The translations under genes and the position numbers were made by a program. Positions 49,403 to 59,394 of a stretch of DNA of 64,000 nt are shown in pieces. Position 1 is the stretch's first letter; each line of letters begins with the position of its first letter. The DNA comes from Bog-756 sp963734395 (GTDB taxonomy: Bacteria; Actinomycetota; Acidimicrobiia; Acidimicrobiales; RAAP-2). The notes under the pieces were generated by a model. That model did not search any database. It had not been told where the DNA came from and saw nothing but the letters and a program-made list of their open reading frames with translations. The stretch lies in contig CAVTGY010000002.1 in assembly GCA_963734395.1 (NCBI GenBank), forward strand, positions 186,001 to 250,000, read 5' to 3'.

Positions 49403-49828
49403 CCGCACTGACCATACCCATGTCGACGACATTGAACGGGGAACACGGCCGGATACGTCACTCTCCGGCGCCGAGGTGATCTGGCCCAGGGCAGCGACCT
49501 CCGGGGATCGGTACATGCCACACGCAACACGGGTTGACAGCGGGAGGATCCGGACGCGACGTCGGCCCCCGTCCTACGGCTACAGGGACCGACGCGGATG
49601 CTGTGAGTGCGGAAAAGGACAATGTGCTCGTGTGAGCTGTACCCAGGGGAAACGAAGACAAAACATCCGAGCGAACGTCTCCAGTGCGGGTCGTCGGCCG
49701 GCGCCTTGGTGACTGACGAGTGGATAGATCGCGTGGGATCCGGGCATCTCCGTTGGGCATCTCAGAAATCGTGGTCGGGTCCGCGGACCTGCACATGGTT
49801 ACCCACGGGTCGGGAGCGTTGGTTTCTC
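49403..49828. other. Intergenic stretch without a supported gene
   Basis: 426 bases between two minus-strand genes. Open frames exist on both strands but lack codon bias and recognisable domains. Presumably carries the promoter of the anti-sigma gene. Confidence 0.4.
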
Positions 49829-52073
49829 TCACTGGGGGAGCGGCGGTTCGGCATCGGGTGATTTGGAGTCCTGCACGCCGTGCGGGTGCCCAGGAGGCGA
49901 GCCCTCCCATTCGACGACGAGAAGGGCGACATCGTCCAGGCTCTTCCTATCCGACCCGATCTGCTCGAGGAGAATCGCGTCGGCCAGCTGGTCAGATTGC
50001 TCCCGATGGGTGGCTTGCCATCGACAGAGCCAGCTGGGCGAGTTTTTGCTCTGCTCCGGGACGCCCCACGTCGATGAGGCCATCGGTATAGAAGACCAGT
50101 CGGGCCCCCGGCTGGAGCGTGGAAGTTACCACCGGGTAGGTGTAGCGATGTACGCCGAGTGGTGGTCCAGTGGTCATTGGAACCGAGGTGGCCCGTGTTT
50201 GGCCAACGGACATCAGCGGCGCCGGGTGGCCTGCCGAAGCCAGCTCGATGACTCCGCTCTCCGAGTTGAGAACCGCGAGTGCGGCGGTGGCCAATCGCGG
50301 TGACTCCGATTTGATCGAGAACTCGTTCAGGAGCGAAAGGACCACTCCGGGGTCACGATTGAGCATGAGGTACGCGCGCAACGCGCTTCGAAACTGCCCC
50401 ATCACTGTGGCTGCGGTCATGTCGTGGCCCTCGACGTCACCGATCACCAGGGCGACATGGCCCTTGGGCAGCGGGATTACGTCATAGAAGTCACCGCCAA
50501 CCTGTGTTCCGCGATCACCGGTGACGTAGCGGACGGCGACGGTGATACGAGGGTTTTGGTCGACGCTTTGAGGAAGCAGGCTGCTCTGGAGGTGTCGCGC
50601 GATCGTCGTCTGTTCGTCGAAGGCTCGAGCACGACGGATGACAGTGGCAACCTGCTCGGCGAGATCTTCGGCAAGCCAGAGCTCCTCGCTTCCGATCGTC
50701 CTGCCTGATCCGGCGGCGACAAGGGTCAGCGCACCAATCGCCTCGCCGTCCGCCAGAAGGGGTACCGACAGATAAGACTCAAACCCGAGAGCCTTGGTGA
50801 GTCGATAGTGATCGTCTCCCTGTGTGGTGATCCTCATGAATTTCTCGCTCATGTCGGCGGACCACTGGGACTCACGTTGGCGCACCGCTAGGGCGGCAGG
50901 ATGAGAACCAGCCAGATCAGGGGCGTGCTTGCCCAGCTGGTCGGTGAGGGGCTGGGCAGTTGGATCGGCATTTCTCGCTGCCATGCGATCCAGCGCGCCG
51001 TGGGAATTGAGGACGTCGATGAGGCAGATGTCCCCAAGCGTGGGCACGGCGACCTCCGCCAGCTTTTGCACCGCGTCCTGAAAACCGCTCGCTCCAGCAA
51101 GCGCTCGATTGGCTCTGAGCAGGAACTCCTGGTGCCGATCTGATCGCTCGAGCTGCGCGAGGAGATCCTTTCGCTCCGATTCGAGCTCGAGCCGCTCGAT
51201 GAACTCGCCGAGCTTTGCCCCCACGTCGGCGACGGCATCGAACAGAGGCTGATTGGGCTTTCTGTGGGCTCTGGTGAGCAACTCGATGACCCCAACGAGC
51301 CCCTCGCGGGTCCTGATCGGGAAGACGAAGGCCGTGTGCAGGTCATCCGCGACGATGGCCTGGTGGCGGCGAAGCTGGGTGGCAGTCGTGAGTTCGGGCA
51401 TCCAGACGGGCTCGTTTGCGCGGACCACGAGCCCGGGAAGGCCCTCACCCGTGCGGGCGGTTTTACCGAGGGACGCCGAGAGGACCGTCTGAAAGTCCCC
51501 GGTATCGACACGCCAGGCGTGCTCACAGAGGAGCAGCTCCGCATCAGAATCCCAACGCCACGCGGTGGCCACCTCGAAGTCCAGCGTCGAGCAGAGAATT
51601 CCGAGGAGCTGGGGGACGATCTCCTCGGTTGTCCCCGTTGCACCGGCGAGGAACGCCAATAGGTCCTCGGACACCCGCTGGTAGCTCTCGATGTCGATCC
51701 TGTCGCTGGCATCCCAAATCACGGCGATCACCAGGTGCGGCCCCACCGGGGGTTCCACAACCGAGACAGCCATGTCCACAGGAAGTTCGGAGCCGTCGGC
51801 ACAGATGAGCGACGTCCGCGTCGGCGCTCTGCTTCGGTGAAGCGGATCCGCTTCCATCAGCGCGTCAAGAATGGCCTCAGAGCCGTTTCGTTGCGCCGGG
51901 AGGAGCTTGGTGAAGGGCTCACCGAATAGCGAGTGAACCTCCCATCCCAGCAGCCGCTGAACGGCTGGATTCGCATAGAGCACCGTTCCGCGTTCATCAA
52001 CGAGCACAACGGCGTCGACCAGGCTGTCTACCAAGCGAGGCGAGAAGGTCTCTCTCCTCTCCGGCTCTCCCAA
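49829..52073 (-). CDS. PAS-GAF-GAF-PP2C phosphatase (RsbU/SpoIIE type), one frameshift
   Basis: Reconstructed ~750-residue regulator. A PAS domain (LVDAVVLVDERGTVLYANPA) at about 15-130, a GAF domain at ~150-290 (VRANEPVWMPEL; VFPIRTREGLVGVIELL), a second GAF at ~320-455 (GFESYLSVPLLADGEAIGAL) and a SpoIIE-type PP2C domain at ~480-690 with QVGGDFYDVIPLP and IGDVEGHDMTAATVMG, whose Asp residues bind Mn. A shift near 50000 restores the last strands (SDQLADAILLEQIG; DDVALLVVEWEG) before the stop at 49829. It should dephosphorylate the STAS protein encoded divergently. Confidence 0.87.
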
Positions 52074-52445
52074 TGCGGCGCCTCCCGTTCATCTGGTCGA
52101 GGTGTTCCTGTGAACCCGCCACTCTCCGAGCCTGCCCACCTCCCACAATTGGACACCATCTGTCACCGGGGCTGCAAACCTGTATCAGCCCCAGGCAGGG
52201 GAAATCCTGTCGACCGGTCGGGTCCGGTCCGGGACAGGCTCCCATCTGTCATCTGCCCGGACACAAACCCCGTCGGCGCTTCGAGGGAACGACAAGGCGA
52301 AACGGTCGGCTCGGTCAGCCCCGCAACAGGAGCTCTGATGACGGTACGCTGTTGCTGATTACGCAGGGGCGTGCCGATTCTCGAGAGGACGGCAGGGCAG
52401 CCCACCGGTCGACGATTCACAGCCCGGTCGAGGAGGCAAGGGTAC
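52074..52445. other. Divergent regulatory region
   Basis: 372 bases between the phosphatase (minus) and STAS gene (plus). No coding potential beyond shadows. Expected to hold promoters for both arms of the stress circuit; no clear -35/-10 pair could be fixed. Confidence 0.4.
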
Positions 52446-52790
52446 GTGGAAGAGACATTCGGTATTGCGGAAGAGAGCAGCGGCGGCACTACGGTGCTGG
52501 CGGTGGCCGGCGAGTTGGATATCGCCACGGCACCCGAGCTGGGTGATCGCCTCGGTGATGCGATCGACCGAGTGCCGCAGGGAACCGTGGTGGTGGATCT
52601 GCTCAGGGTTTCGTTCATCGACTCGACCGCACTCGGTGTGCTCATCGGTGGGTTGAAACGCAGCCAGAGTGCCGGCGGCTTGTTCCGGCTGGTAGTCGCT
52701 GAGCCGCGCATTCTCAAGATATTCGAGATCACCGGCCTCACCGATCTCTTCTCCATTTTTGACACGCGGGCGGAGGCCACCTCGCGATGA
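52446..52790 (+). CDS. STAS-domain anti-anti-sigma factor
   Basis: About 114 residues from GTG 52446, preceded by GAGGAGG. VLAVAGELDIATAPEL, VVDLLRVSFIDSTALGVLIG and LFRLVVAEPRILKIFEITGL give a complete STAS fold; the Ser in D-S-T-A-L is the expected phosphorylation site. When dephosphorylated it should sequester the anti-sigma factor. First gene of the STAS-anti-sigma-sigma operon. Confidence 0.9.
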   Translation: MEETFGIAEESSGGTTVLAVAGELDIATAPELGDRLGDAIDRVPQGTVVVDLLRVSFIDSTALGVLIGGLKRSQSAGGLFRLVVAEPRILKIFEITGLTDLFSIFDTRAEATSR

Positions 52791-52841
52791 GGATCCCTCC
52801 GGATTCCTCGTCGGTGTCGCTGAGCCTGTTGGGATCCCTGG

Positions 52842-53231
52842 ATGACTGATATTGTCGAACTGACCATTCCGGTTACGGCGGACCTGGTGGTGCTGGCGAG
52901 GCTGGCGGCGGCCACCGTGGCCTCGCGGGCAGACTTTGACGTCGAAGAGATCGAAGATCTGCGGTTGGCGGTGGACGAATTGTGCATCTCGGTGATCCAG
53001 GGCAGCCCAGATGGCCGGTTAGACCTGCAGTTCAGTCGGGACGACGATGAGATCGAGGTGTCCTGCCAGCTCGACGGCGCTTTAGCGAGCGTTCCCCCCC
53101 CGTCGGACGAATCATCGGACGGGCTCTCAGAGCGGATTCTCGACGCATTGGTCGACGAGCACGGGCACAACAAGAAGGGTGGGCAACGGCGGGCATGGTT
53201 GCGTAAGCGGCGAGCCCAGCGATCTGACTGA
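52842..53231 (+). CDS. Anti-sigma factor, RsbW-like with degenerate N-box
   Basis: A 129-residue GHKL-fold protein: LVVLARLAAATVASRADFDV, EEIEDLRLAVDELCISVIQG, and GLSERILDALVDEHG. The position of the catalytic/Mg-binding Asn in the N-box (usually E-x-x-x-N) is not Asn here (DELCISVIQ), a variant I know from actinobacterial SigF-type systems. It lies between the STAS and sigma genes and its TGA overlaps the sigma ATG (TGATG), typical of anti-sigma-sigma coupling. Confidence 0.82.
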   Translation: MTDIVELTIPVTADLVVLARLAAATVASRADFDVEEIEDLRLAVDELCISVIQGSPDGRLDLQFSRDDDEIEVSCQLDGALASVPPPSDESSDGLSERILDALVDEHGHNKKGGQRRAWLRKRRAQRSD

Positions 53232-53977
53232 TGGTGTCACCGGTCCATTCGTCCGGGGAAACGCACGAGATCTTCGTCGAGTTCGCCAGAACCCACGACG
53301 AACGCCTTCGGGACGAATTGGTCGAGGCGCACCTCGGGTTGGCTCATCAGTTGGCTCGACGTTTCACAAACCGTGGGGAGTCCTACGAGGATCTTGTCCA
53401 GGTCGCCTCCATCGCCTTGATCAAGTCCGTAGAACGCTTCGATCTCGAAATGGGAGTTGAGTTCTCGACGTATGCCACCCGCACCATGATGGGCGAGATC
53501 AAGCGCCACTTTCGAGACAGCGGGTGGGCCGTTCGGGCTCCAAGACGAGTTCAGGAGCTGTATTTGGAGCTCGGTCAGTCGATCGAGTCGTTGTCCCAAG
53601 AGTTGGGGCGACCACCGACGATCTCCGAAATGGCCCGAATCACGGGGGCTTCGGAGGAGGCGGTTCTCGAGGCGCTGGAGGCAGGGCAGAGTTATCGGAC
53701 TTCGTCCATCGACGCTCCCGACCGTCACGAAGGCACGATCGCCTCTCGGTTGGGTGAGATCGACTCAGGTCTCGTAGGGGCGGAGAACCGCATGGTGCTG
53801 GCTCTGTCACTGCCCCGACTAGCGGATCGTGAGCGAACCATTCTGAAACTGCGGTTCGCGGACGGGCTGACCCAGTCCCAGATCGCCTCAGAACTTGGAA
53901 TCAGCCAGATGCACGTCTCCAGGCTGTTGACCTCGAGTCTGGCCAAATTGCGAGAGGTGTTTGTCGCCGAGCCCTGA
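53231..53977 (+). CDS. SigB/SigF/SigG-family RNA polymerase sigma factor
   Basis: An intact 248-residue group 3 sigma factor. Region 2: LVEAHLGLAHQLARRFTNRG, ESYEDLVQVASIALIKSVER, FSTYATRTMMGEIKRHFRDS; region 3: PRRVQELYLELGQSIESLSQ, RPPTISEMARITGAS; region 4: RERTILKLRFADGLTQSQIA with helix-turn-helix SELGISQMHVSRLLTSSLAK. Expected to direct general stress or developmental genes and to be held by the anti-sigma factor upstream. Confidence 0.93.
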   Translation: MVSPVHSSGETHEIFVEFARTHDERLRDELVEAHLGLAHQLARRFTNRGESYEDLVQVASIALIKSVERFDLEMGVEFSTYATRTMMGEIKRHFRDSGWAVRAPRRVQELYLELGQSIESLSQELGRPPTISEMARITGASEEAVLEALEAGQSYRTSSIDAPDRHEGTIASRLGEIDSGLVGAENRMVLALSLPRLADRERTILKLRFADGLTQSQIASELGISQMHVSRLLTSSLAKLREVFVAEP

Positions 53978-54063
53978 TTGGCGCCTATGGGTGTCGAAAT
54001 GTCATCCGGTCATCTGAGCAGGATGTTCATGGATTGGCGCAAACGATGATGCTGGGATGGCCG

Positions 54064-54237
54064 TCAGCCGGCAGGGTTGAGCCAGTGATCCGACGCGGTC
54101 CTCTGCTCCGCCGAGCGAAGCTCCACCGCCACGTCGAAGGAGTCATCCTCCCTTCCGAGTACCTGGGCGATTGAAGAGCGGGCTGCTGCCTCAGCCTGCG
54201 TAAACCTCCCGCTCTGAGTGATGATTCCATCAGGTCA
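54064..54237 (-). pseudogene. HicB-like antitoxin relic
   Basis: The minus strand reads DGIITQSGRFTQAEAAARSS, then IAQVLGREDDSFDVAVELRS to a TGA at 54064-54066. This is the second half of the HicB/UPF0150 pattern (P-x-G-x-x-T-Q-x...EA...I...SFDV). An in-frame TGA lies immediately upstream of the proline, and the expected N-terminal strands are not joined in any frame; no HicA partner is adjacent. Either a fragment or a frameshifted gene. Confidence 0.4.
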
Positions 54238-54265
54238 CCCCAATCTCCCGCGTCGACCGCATCAG

Positions 54266-54313
54266 TGCAGCTCCTCGCGCCGGTCGGTGCGAGATCCAGC
54301 GCGAGGAGCTGCA
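54266..54313. repeat. 15-bp perfect inverted repeat (large hairpin)
   Basis: TGCAGCTCCTCGCGC (54266-54280) and GCGCGAGGAGCTGCA (54299-54313) are exact reverse complements around an 18-base spacer. No T tract follows on either side. It lies ~290 bases past the sigma gene and beside the HicB-like relic. Confidence 0.8.
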
Positions 54314-54603
54314 ACCCCTCGGTTCGCCGACAGTGGCACGGGGGAGGTGTGCTCGAACCACTTCAGATCTAACACCGGCTGGGTGAATCCACCGTCACGG
54401 AAAGCTGAAGTCCAGACGAACCTTCGGTGACATCCCCGCCACTGGACGGAGTAGCGATGCTCTTTCTGTCACCTCGCGGACAAATTTCCACCTGCCGACA
54501 GGAAAAATTCTCACTTCATGACTAGTTCGCCGCGGTCCAACGCAGTACGCTCGCCTTGAGAAGTCCTGAGTGACACGAAGCCACCTATGTCGGAGGTCGG
54601 CGA

Positions 54604-54765
54604 ATGACCGAGTCCGAGGCGTTCCGTATATGCCCGCACTGTGGATCGCGAGAGGTGCCAAAGCTGATCGTGGGCTCAGCGAGGACGTACTCCGCCGGAT
54701 CGAGGTGGGAGTGTCGTAGTTGCCACTTCGACTGGTCGGACGAAAGCCAACTCTGGGCCTCCTAG
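54604..54765 (+). CDS. Mini zinc-ribbon protein (53 residues)
   Basis: ATG at 54604 gives a 53-residue protein with CPHC at residues 10-13 and CRSC about 26 residues later, followed by HFDWSDES. The Cys spacing and the trailing Trp match the two small ribbons at 8182-8628, indicating one family present at least three times in this window. It ends at 54765, overlapping the convergent gene by four bases. Function unknown. Confidence 0.6.
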   Translation: MTESEAFRICPHCGSREVPKLIVGSARTYSAGSRWECRSCHFDWSDESQLWAS

Positions 54766-55061
54766 AGGCCGTCGGTCTCCGAGACTCGCTCAGATGAGAC
54801 GGGTCGGCGGAACACCGACAGCTCGTCACCGTCACTGGTCACACGCGAGCTCACCAGCTCCCATCCGGGGACCGGTCGCGCCCCACTGTCCGCCTCGACC
54901 TCGGTGCCGTCCCGTTCGACAAAGTCGTGCGGAACCAAATGCAGCCTGTAGCGATAGGGCGCTCCGACCAGAGCCACGGCGCACACCGTAGAACCGAGAC
55001 CCGGGCCCCGTCGAATCTGCATCGGAGCCGGTCCAGCGCGCCCAGACCGCCCTCTGGGCAA
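54762..55061 (-). CDS. Hypothetical small protein, DUF4177-like
   Basis: About 99 residues (start uncertain; an internal ATG gives ~86). The conserved-looking part is APYRYRLHLVPHDFVERDG followed by PVPGWELVSSRVTSDGDEL and FRRPV, resembling small proteins of the 'Y-x-Y-R...GWELVS' type. It is 10 bases downstream of the FAD oxidoreductase gene and probably co-transcribed. Role unknown. Confidence 0.5.
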   Translation of the reverse strand: MPRGRSGRAGPAPMQIRRGPGLGSTVCAVALVGAPYRYRLHLVPHDFVERDGTEVEADSGARPVPGWELVSSRVTSDGDELSVFRRPVSSERVSETDGL

Positions 55062-55070
55062 ACGACCTGG

Positions 55071-56554
55071 TCACCCACGGGTGCCGATGGGACCGTGCTC
55101 GGCGGCAGTGACCTCCCCCATGCCCAAATCGGCCAGGGCTGCCCGGGCGGCTCCCACTCCACACATACCGTGGACCCCCCCACCGGGTGGGGTGGAGGCC
55201 GAGCACAGGTACACATTCTCGATTCCGGTCCGATAGGGATTCCACCGCACGGTGGGCCGGAAGATCGTCTGACCCAGCGTGGCGGCACCACCGTTGATGT
55301 CCCCGCCGATGTAGTTCGGATTGTGCTCCTCGCCCGCCACCGCGGATGTCGCCACCCGGGCCACGACGAGATCACGAAAGCCAGGGGCGAACCGCTCGAT
55401 CTGCGCCTCGATCCGATCGGTCATGTCCACTGTCGAGCCCGACGGCACATGGCAGTAAGCCCACAGCGTGTGCCGCCCACTGGGGGCCCGGGTCGGATCG
55501 ACCACCCCCGGCTGGACCACGATGCAGTACGGCCGAGCCGGATGGCGGTGGGCGGCCACCTCTGCTTCGCTGGCCACCACCTCTTCCAAGGTCCCCCCCA
55601 GATGCACGGTCGCCGTCTTGTGGCACGACTCGGCCAGCCACGGGACCGGTCCGGAGAGCGCCCAGTCCACCTTGCAGACGCCCGGTCCGTACCTGAACCT
55701 GCGCAGGGCCCGCCGCTCCCGGGGGGAAGCCTGTCACCGGCCAGGTCCACGAACCGGCGGGCGGTCACGTCGAGGAGCACGGTGGTCGCCGAGGGCAGTT
55801 CGTCGAGAGTCCGGATCCATCGTCCGGTGGTGACCTGACCCCCGAGCGTGGCCAACTCGGTCACCAGCGCGTCGATGAGCCGAGCAGAGCCGCCTTCGAT
55901 CACCGGCCAGCCGACCTCATGTGCCAATGTGGTCAGCAGGATCCCGAAGGCCCCCGAAAGGGGCGCCGACAGCGGGAGCATGCAGTGCGCGGCGGCGCCG
56001 GCCAGCAGCCCTCGGGCCTCAGGGGTGGCAAAGCGTTTCGCCAGGATGCTGGCCGGCAGGAGCCCGGGGAGGCCGAAGCGGGCCATGGCGATGGGATGGC
56101 GGGGCACCGATCGGAGCGGGGCCAGCGTCGTCGGAATGATGGTTGCAGCGTCATGCACCAACGGGGCGAAGAGTCGTCGGTAGCGCGTCGCATCCTCGCC
56201 CAGCGTCCCGGCGGTCCCACCGACCGAGGCCACCACGGCCGCCGCCCGTCCGCCGTCGAAGGGATGGGCGAACGCCACCGGGGGAGTGCAGAGCTTGACC
56301 CCGGCCGCCGCCAGGTCGACGCCGCGGAAGAACGGCGAGGCCGCCACCAGGGGATGAACGGCCGAGCAGACATCGTGGTGGAATCCGGGCAGCGTCAGCT
56401 CCTGGGTTCGGCATCCGCCGCCGGGTGTCTCGGAACCCTCGTAGACATCGACGGTCAGCCCGGCCCGGGCCATGGTCACCGCGGCAGCCAGCCCGTTGGG
56501 TCCGGACCCGACGACTATGACATCCGGCGCTCTCACCGTTCGAGGACCAAACAC
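55071..56554 (-). CDS. FAD-dependent oxidoreductase, phytoene-desaturase-like (frameshifted)
   Basis: Reconstructed ~494-residue protein. The dinucleotide motif VIVVGSGPNGLAAAVTMARA and DVYEGSETPGGGCRT are at the N-terminus; the middle has LPLSAPLSGAFGILLTTLAH and GWPVIEGGSARLIDAL; the C-terminal part reads GTLEEVVASEAEVAAHR, GGDINGGAATLGQTIF and VYLCSASTPPGGGVHGMCG, typical of NAD(P)/FAD amine-oxidase-like desaturases. Shifts near 55735 and 55680. Substrate (carotenoid or other lipid) unknown. Confidence 0.82.
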
Positions 56555-56608
56555 TCGGAGGCGACGGTGGGGAACCTCGATCTGGCTGAGGATCTGACCG
56601 GCGTCGTG

Positions 56609-57449
56609 TCAGCCGAGGTTATTGACGCAGGTGTTGCCGTCGTCATTGCTGTTCGTGCCATCCGGACAGGTGGTGTCGGACCAGGTCGCCCCCGTCAAAG
56701 TGGCGCCGGTGAGGGTTGCGCCGGTCAGGTTGGCGAAGGTGAAGTTGGCACCGGACATGTTGGCGTCGGTGAGGTCGGTGTTGGCGAGATTGGTCCCATA
56801 GAAATCGGCTTTGTCGAGGTTGGCCGTCGGACCCACCAGATAGCGGACGGTGGTCCCCACCAGTGCCCAATTTGCCGGGAGCGAGGCTGGCGTTCCGATG
56901 ATCTTGCCTCCCGAGACAATCCCGGTGAGCGTGGCGCCGGCGAGGACCGTGCCCCGAAGGTCGGAACGTTTGAGGGTGGCATCGGTGAGGTTGGCACCCG
57001 AGAGATCGGCGTCGGAGAGATTGGCTTTGTAGAGGTCGGCTCCGGTGAGAGCGGCTCCCGAGAGGCTGGCGCCGGTCAGGTTGGTTTGGGGGCCGACCAG
57101 GTAGCCATCCACGACAGACCAACCCGACGGCAACGAGGCCGGGCTGCCGGTCAAGCCGCCGGAGACGACGTTGGCGAGGGTGGCGCCCGAGAGGTCGGCT
57201 CCACCGACCATGGCGCTGGTGAGGGTCGCGTTCTTGAGGTCGGCGCCGGCCAGATCGGCGCCGGTGAAGTTGACGCCGGTGAGGTTGCAGCGCGCGGTAG
57301 TCCGAACCGGCATGCGGGGGCAGGCTGCAGCGACTCGGTGCTCGGGCAGCGGCTGAGCCTGCCGGAACCAAGGCGATCGCCGCAGCAACCGGGGCGGCTC
57401 CGAGGAGCAGACAGATTCCGACCAACCGCGGCTTTCGGAACAACGCCAT
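56609..57449 (-). CDS. Secreted pentapeptide-repeat protein (one frameshift)
   Basis: ATG 57449 gives a signal peptide (PRLVGICLLLGAAPVAAAIA); a shift near 57330 leads into about 220 residues of A(D/N)LXX pentapeptides: CNLTGVNFTGADLAGADLKN, ADLYKANLSDADLSGANLTD, ADFYGTNLANTDLTDANMSG. Two inserts (SPASLPSGWSVVDGYLVGP and TPASLPANWALVGTTVRYLV) interrupt the helix at equivalent places. A short Cys-containing tail (TTCPDGTNSNDDGNTCVN) closes it. Expected right-handed beta-helix outside the cell; ligand unknown. Confidence 0.78.
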
Positions 57450-57579
57450 GATGGCCTCCTGCTCCAAATCGGAACCAAGAACTTCTTGGAACATTGGCCT
57501 GTGCTCCAATGCTAGTTCCGCAGGCGAAAGCGGTCCACTGCTCTCTGCGCCGCCGTCGTAGCCAGGGGCAACTGAACGG

Positions 57580-58341
57580 TCATCTCGGGCCACCGTCCGC
57601 CTCGGAGTCCACGCTCTCGGCGGCTGCCCGCCTCTTGGCAGCGGCTTCTTGATCCCGAACGACCACCTCGGCCGCGGCCAGCGTCAGTTCGTCCGGACGG
57701 GGTCCCTGCCAATCGAGATACCAATGTCTGTTGAGGCTGGCGATCCACGTGTCGCCCGCCGGGATCAGGGCGAACCGAGAGATGGTCCGCTGCGTGCCAA
57801 CCTGGTCGGAATAGAGCAGCTCCACCATGAACCGTTGGTCCGTCTCGATGGCATCGACCAGGTCCGAGCGAACCGGATCGCCCGGGTTACGCAGTGCCCC
57901 CTGCCACATGCCGATGTCACCGTTAGGGATGTAAAGGTCCCGCGACTGAAGGCGGAAGGTCTCCAAAGGGGAGTGCGTGGGAAAGTCGCGTGAAGTACCC
58001 GCCCCTACCCTGACCGACCAACCCTGGCAAACAGCGATTCCGCTGCCGACGTTCCTGAGGCTGATCGCCAGGTACACCGCGCCATCGATGTGCTCCACCC
58101 CGGCACGGCCACCTTCGGCGCTTACCCAGTTTCCCTCCATGAACATAATTTTCTGTACGGGATCCTCCAGGCGGGAGGGGGCCAGGAGCGGTCGTCGTTG
58201 TTCCTGGAGGGCTGCTTCGGCAATGCGCGCCGACCGGTTGGAGGATCGCACTGCCGCGAAGGTGGCCAAACCAAGCACCAGAGTGCCGGCCGCAGTGGCC
58301 AGGGAAGCGATCGTCGACCAGTCAACCGTGAGGAATACCAT
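57580..58341 (-). CDS. Hypothetical protein with N-terminal membrane helix
   Basis: An intact 253-residue protein. A hydrophobic segment (IASLATAAGTLVLGLATFAAV) at residues 10-30 precedes a likely helix (SARIAEAALQEQRRPLL) and a beta-rich domain (GAVYLAISLRNVGSGIAVCQ; FMVELLYSDQVGTQRTISRF). This topology matches small actinobacterial membrane proteins without assigned function. The C-terminus is charged and helical. Confidence 0.6.
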   Translation of the reverse strand: MVFLTVDWSTIASLATAAGTLVLGLATFAAVRSSNRSARIAEAALQEQRRPLLAPSRLEDPVQKIMFMEGNWVSAEGGRAGVEHIDGAVYLAISLRNVGSGIAVCQGWSVRVGAGTSRDFPTHSPLETFRLQSRDLYIPNGDIGMWQGALRNPGDPVRSDLVDAIETDQRFMVELLYSDQVGTQRTISRFALIPAGDTWIASLNRHWYLDWQGPRPDELTLAAAEVVVRDQEAAAKRRAAAESVDSEADGGPR

Positions 58342-58399
58342 TCACGTGTTGGTCCGGCTCGATTGGGTGATCGGCATCCGTGGCTCTCAGAGTTCTGGT

Positions 58400-59394
58400 T
58401 CAGTCCACTTTGCCGATTGCTCGAAGCCACTCGATGGTGGTGCGCATCCCATCGTCGATCCCGATCGGGCTGTAGCCAAGCCTCTTGTAGGTCTTCGAAT
58501 CAGTCAACTTCGGACGCACCGGTCGTTCCGCCGCCGATTTGGAGGCGATCGCCACCAGTGTGGGCCCGAACGTTCGGACCAGCTCGGGATCGTCGGATGG
58601 TTCGATGTCTTCCACCCGGTGTTCGAGACCGGCCAGTTCGCAGATCCGATTGCACCCTTCGGCAATGCTGACGACATCCTCAGGACGGCCATCGAACATG
58701 TATCGCTCGCCCGAAACGCCGCGATCGAGAGCCAGTACGCAACCACGTGCGACATCGTCGGCAAAGACCCAACTCACCGGAAATCGCAGATACCGACTCA
58801 GTCGCTGGCGGAGCGCGGAAACGAGCACCCTGTTGAAGCTGGTCATTCCGAGTGCGTTGCTCGCCACCGGAGATGGACCGAATATCGCGCCGGGATGGGC
58901 GGTGACCACGTCCTGACCAGCAGCTGCTCGAGCCATGGACGTCCTCAAAGGCGAGCATCTTGGTGATCGTGTAGGGATCCGAGCTCGGCTCTTTTGACAC
59001 CGGGGCGTCTTCCCGTTCGAGACCTTTGGTCGTATCGAAGAACGTACCCGTGCTTACCGCGACCACCCGACCCAGGCCGAGGGCTTGCGCGGCGTCGAGA
59101 ACGTGTCTGGTGCCGTCGACGTTCACAGCCTCGAAGTCGGGAAGACTCTGGCTCGCACCGCCCAGAAGAGCAGCACAGTGGATCGCGGCGTCGTGATCCG
59201 GTCGCACCTCGAAGCACGTCGTCACTATCGGTGATGTCGCCGGTAATCACCTCGACTCCCATGGCGATGAGCGGATCAATGTCCGCACCGCTGCGAGCAA
59301 GAGCACGAACATAGTCGCCTCGTTCGATGAGAACCCTGCAGATATTGGCACCTGCCAGTCCGGTGGCACCGGTGACAAATATGGTCTGGCTCAT
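58400..59394 (-). CDS. NAD-dependent epimerase/dehydratase (frameshifted)
   Basis: Reconstructed ~331-residue extended SDR. Cofactor motif MSQTIFVTGATGLAGANICR, then DAAIHCAALLGGASQSLPDF, NVDGTRHVLDAAQALG, DPYTITKMLAFEDV (Y-x-x-x-K) and VVTAHPGAIFGPSPVASNAL. Shifts near 59215 and 58938. The catalytic Tyr/Lys pair survives. The N-terminal ATG overlaps the stop of the upstream CMD gene (59391-59394), so both are translated from one message. Substrate unknown. Confidence 0.82.
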
